DNA of 6,239 nt from Candidatus Saccharimonadota bacterium (GCA_017993025.1 JAGONL010000047.1:1-6239), one strand, 5' to 3'; positions 1 through 5,730 are shown, counted from the first letter of the stretch. Program-made: numbers and translations. Notes: generated from the letters alone by a model not told the origin.

Positions 1-284
1 TTTGACCTTTTTTGGCCTTCTTGTTCCCAAGAACGCTGTTGCAAACGTCCAGATACTAATATTCCACTACCCTTTTTCATGTACTGGTTTATTATCTCTG
101 CTGGTTTGCCCCAAATATTACAGTCAATGTAATCAACTGCTTCTTGTTGCTCACCAGATGCGTTTTTCCAAGTTCGGTTAACCGCCAATGAAAAACTACA
201 TACATTTTGCCCACTAGGTATCGCGCGCAATTCTGGGTCCCGTGTTAAGTTCCCCATTAGCACAACTTTATTAAAACCTCTCAT
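1..284 (-). CDS. ssb: Single-stranded DNA-binding protein SSB, N-terminal part (runs off the left edge)
   Basis: Translating the minus strand from the ATG at 284-282 gives 94 uninterrupted codons starting MRGFNKVVLMGNLTRDPELR and running to the window edge. The order of motifs is that of bacterial SSB: the first beta strand 'NKVVLMGNLTRDPELR', 'PSGQNVCSFSLAVNR' (about residues 24-38), 'VDYIDCNIWGKPAEII' (about 51-66) and 'KKGSGILVSGRLQQRSWE' (about 71-88). Together they make most of one OB fold, which binds ssDNA and works as a tetramer in replication, recombination and repair. The end of the OB fold, the flexible linker and the acidic tail that recruits partners lie outside the window. The start is well supported by a strong Shine-Dalgarno (AAGGAGGA on the minus strand, 289-296) about 4-5 nt before the ATG. 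It follows rpsF by 174 bp, the classical rpsF-ssb(-rpsR) order, but the gap is unusually long and is filled by a large inverted repeat. Confidence 0.95.
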   Translation of the reverse strand, partial: MRGFNKVVLMGNLTRDPELRAIPSGQNVCSFSLAVNRTWKNASGEQQEAVDYIDCNIWGKPAEIINQYMKKGSGILVSGRLQQRSWEQEGQKRS

Positions 285-347
285 CGTATCCTCCTTATAT
301 ATCGTTCTTAACCGTTTTACTCTTTTATTCTACTCCACCAGCTTAGA

Positions 348-446
348 TGGATTCTAGTTATCTTTGTTCTAACAGACTAAAAGCGAAACGCAGTCAGCCC
401 CTGGCTGACGAAGTGGTCTGTTATAACAAACGATAACAAGAATCCA
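348..446. repeat. Long imperfect inverted repeat with conserved core (element A), between rpsF and ssb
   Basis: The two arms, 348-377 and 416-446, pair almost end to end. TGGATTCT (348-355) pairs with 439-446, GTTATC (357-362) with 432-437, TTTGTT (363-368) with 425-430 and TAACAGAC (370-377) with 416-423. That is 28 base pairs interrupted only by A/A at 356/438, C/T at 369/424 and a bulged C at 431. The apex holds a second perfect hairpin, GTCAGCC-CCT-GGCTGAC (393-409), and an asymmetric loop TAAAAGCGAAACGCA (378-392). It begins about 12 nt after the rpsF stop. Neither side has a T-run, so it is not a standard intrinsic terminator. The innermost stem and the 5' apex sequence recur in the repeat at 3507-3598. 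It may be a 3'-UTR stabiliser, a factor-dependent terminator, a small RNA or a MITE/REP-like insertion; the sequence does not decide. Confidence 0.85.
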
Positions 447-458
447 CTTCAACTCACA

Positions 459-845
459 TTATTCTTCGTCTTCAGATTCGTCTTCGTCGGTATCTTTGTC
501 GCCGTGTGCTGCAATACGCTTATCACGACTAACTTTCATAGCTTCTGCTTTAGCAATAGCTTTTACGTCAGGTTTTGTAATCAAAAATCTGATAACTTCA
601 CCAGTGATGTTAAGCGCGTCGTTTAGTGTTCGTACACCTTGGCCTGGTAGCTCAAGTGTATAGAATACATAAACGGCGTGTTCATGACCTGCAATTTTAT
701 AGGCTAGCTTACGCTTTCCCCAATTGTCAGTTGCTGTTATTCTTCCACCAGCTGCGCTCACAAGTTTTTCAATTTGTGCACCAGCTTTTTCTAGATCTAT
801 TTCTAAATCTGGGTGAAAAAGTACAGCTAATTCATAACTGTCCAT
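459..845 (-). CDS. rpsF: Small ribosomal subunit protein bS6
   Basis: The 128-residue product is a ribosomal protein S6, which binds the central domain of 16S rRNA as a pair with bS18. Family signatures are visible: the first strand 'YELAVLFHPDLE' (4-15), the helix around 16-32, 'GGRITATDNWGKRKLAYKI' (33-51), 'AVYVFYTLELP' (57-67) and 'LNITGEVIRFLITK' (78-91). The fold is finished by about residue 95. Beyond it lies a basic then strongly acidic tail ending DEDESEDEE, which lengthens the protein relative to the minimal family and recalls the Glu-rich tails of some S6 proteins. The start at 845 is supported by AAAGGAG on the minus strand about 7 nt upstream. The gene has its own promoter at 921-949 and a leader hairpin at 871-896, consistent with a new transcription unit after ftsK. 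ssb follows 174 bp downstream. Confidence 0.96.
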   Translation of the reverse strand: MDSYELAVLFHPDLEIDLEKAGAQIEKLVSAAGGRITATDNWGKRKLAYKIAGHEHAVYVFYTLELPGQGVRTLNDALNITGEVIRFLITKPDVKAIAKAEAMKVSRDKRIAAHGDKDTDEDESEDEE

Positions 846-865
846 GTATGACTCCTTTCTTTGGT

Positions 866-896
866 CTTCGGATTACAAGCCAAAAGTGCTGTAATC
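866..896 (-). promoter_or_regulatory. rpsF leader hairpin followed by CCGAAG, candidate S6/S18 autoregulatory site
   Basis: On the minus strand GATTACA (896-890) and TGTAATC (877-871) pair perfectly. A possible inner GC/GC extension with a bulged T closes a 7-nt loop. The stem is followed at once by CCGAAG (871-866, sharing the final C), then the Shine-Dalgarno and the rpsF start. It lies wholly within the transcript predicted from the promoter at 921-949. Known rpsF leaders that bind the S6:S18 pair carry a short hairpin with a conserved CCG element near it; the resemblance here is suggestive only. The pairing is seen directly; the regulatory role is inferred. Confidence 0.4.
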
Positions 897-920
897 AGAA
901 ATTAGTTGTTTGTAAACGTA

Positions 921-949
921 ATTATACCAGAAAGGCCCTTCGACAACAA
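921..949 (-). promoter_or_regulatory. Sigma70-type promoter of rpsF
   Basis: Reading the minus strand, TTGTTG (949-944) is followed by a 17-nt spacer and TATAAT (926-921). The spacer ends TGG, giving an extended -10 (TGGTATAAT). The spacing and the perfect -10 are those of a strong housekeeping promoter. The start of transcription should fall near 914, leaving a leader of about 70 nt that includes the hairpin at 871-896. The -35 lies in a CCTTCGACAACAAGG stretch whose first nine bases also occur in the inverted repeat at 1089-1165. Confidence 0.75.
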
Positions 950-982
950 GGTGTTAGAGTATATTTTCTAAATTTTTAGCGA

Positions 983-1059
983 TTAACCATTCCTATTCAC
1001 CATTCTCTATTTACTGCTTACTGCTTACTGCTTACTGCTTACTGCTTACTGCTTACTGC
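983..1059. repeat. Heptanucleotide tandem repeat (TTACTGC)7 with degenerate leading units
   Basis: Seven perfect head-to-tail copies of TTACTGC (GCAGTAA on the minus strand) fill 1011-1059, followed by a partial TACT. The same 7-bp phase continues to the left in decayed units TTAACCA, TTCCTAT, TCACCAT and TCTCTAT (983-1010), sharing a T-Y-N-C-Y-A-T pattern. The array lies between the 3' end of the ftsK region and the rpsF promoter and encodes nothing obvious. Such short heptad arrays suggest slipped-strand expansion. Copy number is likely variable between strains. Confidence 0.95.
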
Positions 1060-1061
1060 TA

Positions 1062-1124
1062 CTATATTTCATCCAATGCAGCTTCTTCCCAGTAGTGAGC
1101 CTTCGACAGTTGTCTAATAGACAA
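1062..1124 (-). other. Possible relic or alternative FtsK C-terminus, in frame with ftsK
   Basis: In the same frame as ftsK, and 126 bp past its stop, a short open stretch bounded by stops ends ...WEEAALDEI-TAG. FtsK itself ends ...ENDALDEI-TAA. The last six codons (GCA TTG GAT GAA ATA TAG against GCG CTA GAT GAG ATT TAA) differ only at synonymous positions. This could be the remains of an older gene end displaced by insertion of the palindromic material at 1089-1165, a duplicated tail, or chance. It has no start codon or ribosome binding site and is not proposed as a gene. Confidence 0.4.
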
Positions 1125-1165
1125 CTAAGCACCCTATAGGGTGATTGTCGAAGATCTACAACTGG
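1089..1165. repeat. Branched inverted repeat folding as a three-way junction, downstream of ftsK
   Basis: A perfect 8-bp stem CTTCGACA (1101-1108) / TGTCGAAG (1146-1153) encloses two complete hairpins in tandem. The first is GTTGTCT-AAT-AGACAAC (1109-1125) and the second CACCC-TATA-GGGTG (1130-1143), with only short linkers (TAAG, AT). The outer stem continues imperfectly through GT/AC to CCAGT (1089-1093) / ACTGG (1161-1165), so both arms are 20 nt long. An alternative hairpin AAGATC/GATCTT (1151-1170) overlaps its right arm. It begins about 22 nt after the ftsK stop. There is no adjoining T-run. It could cap the ftsK mRNA 3' end, act as a terminator with a partner factor, or be a REP-like insertion. 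Confidence 0.85.
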
Positions 1166-1187
1166 ATCTTCGTCCTGTAACTAATCA

Positions 1188-3374
1188 TTAAATCTCATCT
1201 AGCGCATCGTTTTCATCTTGATCTACTGAACTAGAACTACCAAAGACATCGTCCATGCTACTTATTAAAACATCGCGTGGCTTAGAGCCAACTGCTGATC
1301 CTACTATTCCTTGATCTTCCATTTCGTCAATTAGCCTAGACGCTCTGCCATAGCCGATGCGCAGACGACGTTGCAGGAGACTGGTTGAGGCTTTACGGTT
1401 TTCAAAAACTACCCTAACAGCATCTCTGAACATATCATCGTCGCTGTCAGCATTGTGCGTGTTATCAGCCACAATTCCACCTTTACCATTCAAAACAACT
1501 GGCTGGCTTACGACTTCATCGTCGTACTGAGGTGGTCGTTGCATGCGTAGAAAATCATTAACTTTTACTGTCTCTTCATCTGTTATAAACGCACCTTGAA
1601 CACGAATTGGCTTAGGCGTTTCAGAAGTAGAATATAACATATCACCCATGCCTAAAAGTTTTTCAGCCCCTATACCATCAATAATGGTTCGGGAGTCAAC
1701 CTGACTTGCCGTCGTAAAAGCAATCCGTGATGGCACGTTAGCTTTAATCAATCCAGTTATAACGTCAACACTCGGACGCTGAGTAGCCAGTACTAAGTGG
1801 ATACCAGCAGCGCGCGCCTTCTGGGCGATACGTACCACAAGCGCTTCTACATCGCGGGCGGCCATCATCATCAAATCCGCCAACTCATCGATGACAATCA
1901 CAATGTACGGCATAGAATCTTGGTCAGATAGGTTATTGTATTCAGCAATGTTTCTCTTGTGAACACCAGCAAAAGTCCGCAGTCGTCTTTCCATCTCTGA
2001 CACTGCCCATTTTAGAGCGCTTATACACTTCTCAGGCTCTGTAATTACGGGAGTTAAAAGATGTGGTATGTCGTTATATGGTGTTAATTCCACTTGCTTA
2101 GGGTCGACTAAAATGAGTTTTAAATCAGCCGGGCTGTTGCTATATAAAAGGCTAGTCAGCAGAGTGTTAATCATCACCGACTTACCCGAACCAGTTTGAC
2201 CGGCAATCAAAAGGTGAGGCATTTTGTTTAATGCCGCAGTCACAGGTAGCCCAGCGATATCACGTCCAATAACAAAGCTTAATGGCTGTTCGGCGCTGGC
2301 AGTTTTCCACGCTTTGTCATCTAATACTCCAGATAATCGCACCGTTGCTGCTTTAAGGTTTGGCACTTCAATCCCCACAGCTCGCTTACCAGGAATCGGT
2401 GCTTCAATACGTATGCTTTGAGCCGCCAAGTTTAAAGACAATTCGCGGTCTAGCGCAGAAATTTTTGATAACTTTGTTCCAGAAGGTGGCTTAAGAGTAA
2501 ACTGCGTGACTCTTGGGCCAATATTTGCGCCCTCCATGTCGACGTCTATATTAAAGTTCTCAAAAGTATCCTTAATAATATCGGCATTTCCGTTTACGTC
2601 ACCAGCATCAGCTTTGTCTTGTTTTTTGATAAGCAAACTAGTACTCGGGAACTGCCAGTTAGGGTCCCGTGCCTCTGTTAGAGCTTCGTGGTTTTCGCTC
2701 TCGGCTAGTTTTGCGGCTACAGTGTTTTTCATTGAACTTCGCTGTGAGCTGTGTTCTACTGGTACACCTTCGTTCAGCTTAAATTCATGATTTCCTTGCG
2801 ACTTCAGCGCTTCGATTCCCTCTTCCTCTGTTCTGTCTGGGCGCTTAAATGGTTTCAAAAATACAGTTAGCGGAATGCTAAATACCCAGCAAGCAGACAA
2901 CACAGTAAGTATAAAAAACATAATGCTCGCCGGAAACTTATCTAACGCAGATAGCACGGTTCCGCCAACAATTTCGCCCAAACCTCCGCCGTGACCGCCA
3001 GTAAATTCAGCTGTCTCCGTAGGTCTTGAAACAAAAGCAACGTGTAGCCATGCAGAAAAAGTTATTAGTAGACTACTCATACTAAGTACCTTGGACGGAG
3101 GCAGGTTAAACTCTTCTGCCTTAAGCTTATTTACAGCCCAATATACAAGTGCAAGAGGTGTTAAGTAAGCAGCACCTCCAAACACCTTAAAAACTAAATC
3201 AAACATTCCAACCGGTAGTGAACCGCCGGTACCAAACCCGCCTAAAAGTAAAAAAACAGCTGTAACTATCATCAAAACAGATCCAACTTGCTTCACAAAC
3301 ATATTAGGCTCGCGCGGGACACTAGCCTTCTTGTGAACTTGTTTTTTGTGTGATCGTTTTTTTCTTTTTGCCAT
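1188..3374 (-). CDS. ftsK: DNA translocase FtsK/SpoIIIE family
   Basis: The 728-residue product is a septum-anchored, ATP-driven double-stranded DNA pump that clears and aligns chromosomes at division. A Lys/Arg-rich N-terminus (MAKRKKRSHKK) is followed by about four hydrophobic segments (roughly 27-47, 58-80, 95-115, 149-173), then a linker to about 255 that is short compared with E. coli FtsK. The motor follows: alpha domain around 275-350 ('PRVTQFTLKPPSGTKLSK'), Walker A GQTGSGKS at 392-399, 'VDPKQVEL' at 423-430, Walker B IVIVIDE at 491-497 and 'LATQRPS' at 529-535. The DNA-reading gamma winged helix is at about 645-705 ('TSLLQRRLRIGYGRASRLIDEME'). All key ATPase residues are present. The tail is Ser/Asp/Glu-rich and ends ALDEI, followed by tandem TAA TGA. 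The start has only a weak Shine-Dalgarno, but the basic start before the first helix fits the family. It is preceded by its own promoter. Confidence 0.97.
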   Translation of the reverse strand: MAKRKKRSHKKQVHKKASVPREPNMFVKQVGSVLMIVTAVFLLLGGFGTGGSLPVGMFDLVFKVFGGAAYLTPLALVYWAVNKLKAEEFNLPPSKVLSMSSLLITFSAWLHVAFVSRPTETAEFTGGHGGGLGEIVGGTVLSALDKFPASIMFFILTVLSACWVFSIPLTVFLKPFKRPDRTEEEGIEALKSQGNHEFKLNEGVPVEHSSQRSSMKNTVAAKLAESENHEALTEARDPNWQFPSTSLLIKKQDKADAGDVNGNADIIKDTFENFNIDVDMEGANIGPRVTQFTLKPPSGTKLSKISALDRELSLNLAAQSIRIEAPIPGKRAVGIEVPNLKAATVRLSGVLDDKAWKTASAEQPLSFVIGRDIAGLPVTAALNKMPHLLIAGQTGSGKSVMINTLLTSLLYSNSPADLKLILVDPKQVELTPYNDIPHLLTPVITEPEKCISALKWAVSEMERRLRTFAGVHKRNIAEYNNLSDQDSMPYIVIVIDELADLMMMAARDVEALVVRIAQKARAAGIHLVLATQRPSVDVITGLIKANVPSRIAFTTASQVDSRTIIDGIGAEKLLGMGDMLYSTSETPKPIRVQGAFITDEETVKVNDFLRMQRPPQYDDEVVSQPVVLNGKGGIVADNTHNADSDDDMFRDAVRVVFENRKASTSLLQRRLRIGYGRASRLIDEMEDQGIVGSAVGSKPRDVLISSMDDVFGSSSSVDQDENDALDEI

Positions 3375-3388
3375 GATACTTAATATTG

Positions 3389-3442
3389 TAACACTCTGAG
3401 CTTAAGTGTTATCCTATGTTGTTATTTTAACAAAACTTAAGC
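3389..3442. promoter_or_regulatory. Inverted repeats in the ftsK promoter and leader, candidate operator or leader hairpin
   Basis: Two overlapping dyads are visible. TAACACT (3389-3395) and AGTGTTA (3405-3411) form a perfect 7-bp inverted repeat around a 9-bp spacer, inside the expected 5' leader. GCTTAAGT (3400-3407) and ACTTAAGC (3435-3442) form a perfect 8-bp inverted repeat with centres 35 bp apart, one copy in the promoter spacer and the other in the leader. Either protein binding or an mRNA hairpin that sets access to the weak ribosome binding site would fit. No known operator consensus is recognised. Confidence 0.45.
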
Positions 3443-3452
3443 GTTTTGTCAA
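3424..3452 (-). promoter_or_regulatory. Sigma70-type promoter of ftsK
   Basis: On the minus strand a consensus -35 TTGACA (3452-3447) is followed by exactly 17 nt and a -10 TAAAAT (3429-3424). Transcription should start near 3417, giving a leader of about 43 nt before the ftsK ATG. A second -10-like TACAAT (3390-3385) lies so close to the ATG that its transcript would be almost leaderless, and it lacks a matching -35, so it is not preferred. The spacer contains one arm of the GCTTAAGT inverted repeat, which suggests control. Confidence 0.75.
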
Positions 3453-3506
3453 GAGGTGAACCGTTGTCACTAACCTATTAAGCACTTACAAATATGTCGT
3501 CTCAGG

Positions 3507-3598
3507 CTAAACCCTACGAAAATAAGGCTGGGCAGACTAAAAGCGTAGTGCAGCCAAAGGTAAAGCGGTCTGCAAAGACTTGTTTTTGTAGGGTTTAG
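3507..3598. repeat. Long imperfect inverted repeat with conserved core (element B), between rnj and ftsK
   Basis: Two 31-nt arms, 3507-3537 and 3568-3598, pair throughout. The outer 11 bp (CTAAACCCTAC / GTAGGGTTTAG) are perfect. Then GAAAATAAG pairs with CTTGTTTTT through two G-T wobbles. After a G/A mismatch, CT/AG and a GG/AA internal loop, GCAGAC (3532-3537) pairs with GTCTGC (3568-3573). The apex is 30 nt with a small GCC-AAA-GGT hairpin. Its inner stem and apex start, CAGACTAAAAGCG, are identical to element A at 348-446. The two wobbles pair as RNA only if the plus strand is transcribed; a minus-strand transcript would have C/A mismatches there. It begins 40 nt after the rnj stop and ends well short of the ftsK promoter. 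There is no flanking T-run. Confidence 0.85.
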
Positions 3599-3637
3599 GA
3601 ACACTATACTTGCCAGTATCCCCCTAAAAAACCGCGT

Positions 3638-5722
3638 TTAATCAGTTCGTGGGTCGTGTCCGAGTAACTGTTGGCGCATTTGCGCAAAGCGGTCTTGTTG
3701 TTCGGCAGCTACTTGTTCAGGTGTTTTCTCTGGTTGAGAAGGTTTGTTGTTGTTATTTCCACCGTTACCGCTATTACTTGAAACTGGCTTACCACCAGCT
3801 CCAATAATATTCACAACAGGTATAACAATTGGGCTACGCTGTGTTTGTTCATACAAAAAGTGTGTAACGTAATCTTTAAGTTCGGCTTTAAATCTATCAA
3901 TATCAACTCGTTTAAATCGTTGAATAACTGCGCGCTTTAGCTCTGTTCTAAACAGATTCATAAGCTCCTCGTTATCTCGCATATAGATAAACCCGCGGCT
4001 AATGATATCCGGGGATGTCATTAACTGCCCTGTTTTCTTATCAAGAGTTAGGATAACTACTACAAGTCCGTCTTCGCTCAAGATAAGGCGGTCTTTAACA
4101 ACAACATTACTAATTGTCGCCCCTGTTTGGTCAACCAGTACTGTACCAACTGGCACTTCACCGTTAGACTGCATTGAGTTCTCTGTAAGCTCAATCACCT
4201 CTCCGTTGTCGATAGTTCTAACATTTGCCTTAGGAAAGCCACGCTTGATAGCTTCTTTATTGTGATATTTCTGCGCTGTATACGCACCATAAATTGGCAG
4301 TAGGAACTTTGGCTGAATAAATTCAATCATATCCATATAGTCGTCCATAGAACAGTGTCCAGATACGTGCAACGGGCCACAGCCGTCAGCTTCGCGGGTC
4401 TGGTGCCTAAATACATGAACACCTTTTCGGTTCAGCTCATCAACCATGCCGGCAATAAGTTTGTCGTTTCCGCTTTCAGGAATTGGTGTAGATGACAAAA
4501 TAACAGTATCTTGCTCTTTTAGCTTAATGTGTTTGTGGTCGCCCGTAGACATTCTCTGCAGTGCAGAGTTTGGCTCGCCCTGTGAACCAGTACATATAAT
4601 TACTACTTCCGTGTCTTTCATATTTGGAACACTAGCAATTGGTACAAAAGTACCCTTCGGAATTCTAATCATCCCAAGGTTTATTGCAACTTCTAGCGTG
4701 CTCATCATGCTTCGTCCGTCCATAGCAATTTTTCGTCCATGGGCTGTTGCTGCGTTTACTAACATCTGAATTCTGTTGATGTTGCTAGAGAAAACAGCCA
4801 CAAAAACTCGTCCTGGAGCCTGCTCAAACAGGTCAACAAAAGTTTGCTCAATAGTACTCTCGCTTGGTGTACGTCCTGGTTTTGCAGAACTCATACACTC
4901 GTTTAGTAATACCAAAACTCCTTCTTTTCCGATTTCTTTAAGTCTATTAACGTCGGATATTTCATGGTCATGCGGGTTTGGGTCTAGTTTATAGTCACCT
5001 GTGCAGACAAGTTTTCCTACTGGGGTATCAAGTACTACTACTGTGCTTCCAGGGATAGAGTGAGTAACACGTATAAGCTCTACAAAGAATTGCCCTATCT
5101 TTAGTTTTTCGTGTGTTGTTTCGTTCATTGAAACAGTTTGAAGTTTAAATCCTTCTGGCATAGGTAGGCCAAAATTCTCAAAGAATCTCTCAACCATACC
5201 TATGGTAAATTTAGAGCCGTAAATTGGCGCTGGGTACTTTGGCACAATATGTGGCAGACCGCCGATGTGGTCTAGGTGTCCGTGAGTTATGATGTAGGCC
5301 TTTAGTTTGTGCTTGATTGAATCAAGATAAACAGTATCTGCAATACCGTAGTTAATACCCGGCAAATCTACGCCAAGGTCGTTACCGCTATCGATAATAA
5401 CTGCTTCATCTTTGTATTCAACAACAATCATGTTTTTAGAGCCACCGCCGTCCATACCACCAAGGCCTATAATTTTAAGTTTTGGTGTTTCGTTTATGGA
5501 ATTAGCGCGCCTTTCGGGTTGCGTGTTTCTAGTATCGGCCAGATTATACTGGCTAATTATTCTGTTGGCATCGTCGTTGCTACGTCTCTGAGCTCGAATT
5601 GCTTCGCCTCTTGACGCACTACGCGCTGCCTCTGTTGTTTTTGGTCTCGGTTGGCTTGTCGCCAGTGCCGGTTTGTTGCTTGCGCCGTCGTTACGACGGT
5701 TTGGGCGATTTTGTTTGTTCAT
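3638..5722 (-). CDS. rnj: Ribonuclease J, metallo-beta-lactamase/beta-CASP family
   Basis: The 694-residue product matches RNase J, a zinc-dependent endonuclease and 5'-3' exonuclease for mRNA decay and rRNA maturation. The catalytic core starts near residue 81 ('LKIIGLGGMDGGGSKN'). Visible elements are 'IIDSGNDL' (109-116), the metal site HGHLDHIGG (147-155), H221 in 'VTHSIPG', D243 in 'TGDYK', 'NECMSS' (274-279), beta-CASP (about 265-440, with 'DGRSMM' and 'TGSQGEPNSAL'), 'HVSGHCS' (452-458) and 'PIYGAYTAQKYH' (476-487). The terminal H487 of the last motif lines up with the 'KAH' histidine remembered from B. subtilis J1. A C-terminal domain follows to about 640. Unusual are an ~80-residue basic, Asn/Arg/Gln-rich N-terminal tail and an Asn/Gly/Gln-rich C-terminal tail, making it clearly longer than the ~555-residue Firmicutes enzymes. 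The start is supported by AGGAG about 8 nt upstream. Confidence 0.95.
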   Translation of the reverse strand: MNKQNRPNRRNDGASNKPALATSQPRPKTTEAARSASRGEAIRAQRRSNDDANRIISQYNLADTRNTQPERRANSINETPKLKIIGLGGMDGGGSKNMIVVEYKDEAVIIDSGNDLGVDLPGINYGIADTVYLDSIKHKLKAYIITHGHLDHIGGLPHIVPKYPAPIYGSKFTIGMVERFFENFGLPMPEGFKLQTVSMNETTHEKLKIGQFFVELIRVTHSIPGSTVVVLDTPVGKLVCTGDYKLDPNPHDHEISDVNRLKEIGKEGVLVLLNECMSSAKPGRTPSESTIEQTFVDLFEQAPGRVFVAVFSSNINRIQMLVNAATAHGRKIAMDGRSMMSTLEVAINLGMIRIPKGTFVPIASVPNMKDTEVVIICTGSQGEPNSALQRMSTGDHKHIKLKEQDTVILSSTPIPESGNDKLIAGMVDELNRKGVHVFRHQTREADGCGPLHVSGHCSMDDYMDMIEFIQPKFLLPIYGAYTAQKYHNKEAIKRGFPKANVRTIDNGEVIELTENSMQSNGEVPVGTVLVDQTGATISNVVVKDRLILSEDGLVVVILTLDKKTGQLMTSPDIISRGFIYMRDNEELMNLFRTELKRAVIQRFKRVDIDRFKAELKDYVTHFLYEQTQRSPIVIPVVNIIGAGGKPVSSNSGNGGNNNNKPSQPEKTPEQVAAEQQDRFAQMRQQLLGHDPRTD

Positions 5723-5730
5723 TATTTTTC

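Noticed and set aside
285..347. Separate promoter for ssb
   Set aside because: TAGAAT and TATATA hexamers exist on the minus strand but neither has an acceptable -35 at 16-18 bp, so no promoter is called.
378..415. Known riboswitch aptamer in elements A and B
   Set aside because: The core lacks recognisable aptamer motifs, and the elements lie just after stop codons rather than in a leader next to a metabolic or transport gene.
626..979. Plus-strand open frames at 626-979, 2224-2421, 2506-2790, 4002-4265, 4446-4769 and 4776-4994
   Set aside because: All but the first lie entirely antisense to well-identified genes, and the first is antisense to rpsF over most of its length and then runs into the rpsF leader and promoter. 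Their products show no family motif and they are shadows of the minus-strand codons.
1011..1059. Tandem array as a CRISPR
   Set aside because: Units are 7 bp with no spacers and no cas genes nearby; it is a simple tandem repeat.
1089..1165. Cloverleaf-like fold as a tRNA or tRNA-like RNA
   Set aside because: There is no T-loop (TTCGA in the right arm position), anticodon arm geometry or CCA end, and the arms number only two inside the main stem.
3604..3637. Intrinsic terminator after rnj
   Set aside because: A TTTTTT tract occurs on the minus strand at 3631-3626, but no GC-rich hairpin precedes it; the small ATACT-TGCC-AGTAT hairpin (3606-3619) comes after it, in the wrong order for a terminator.
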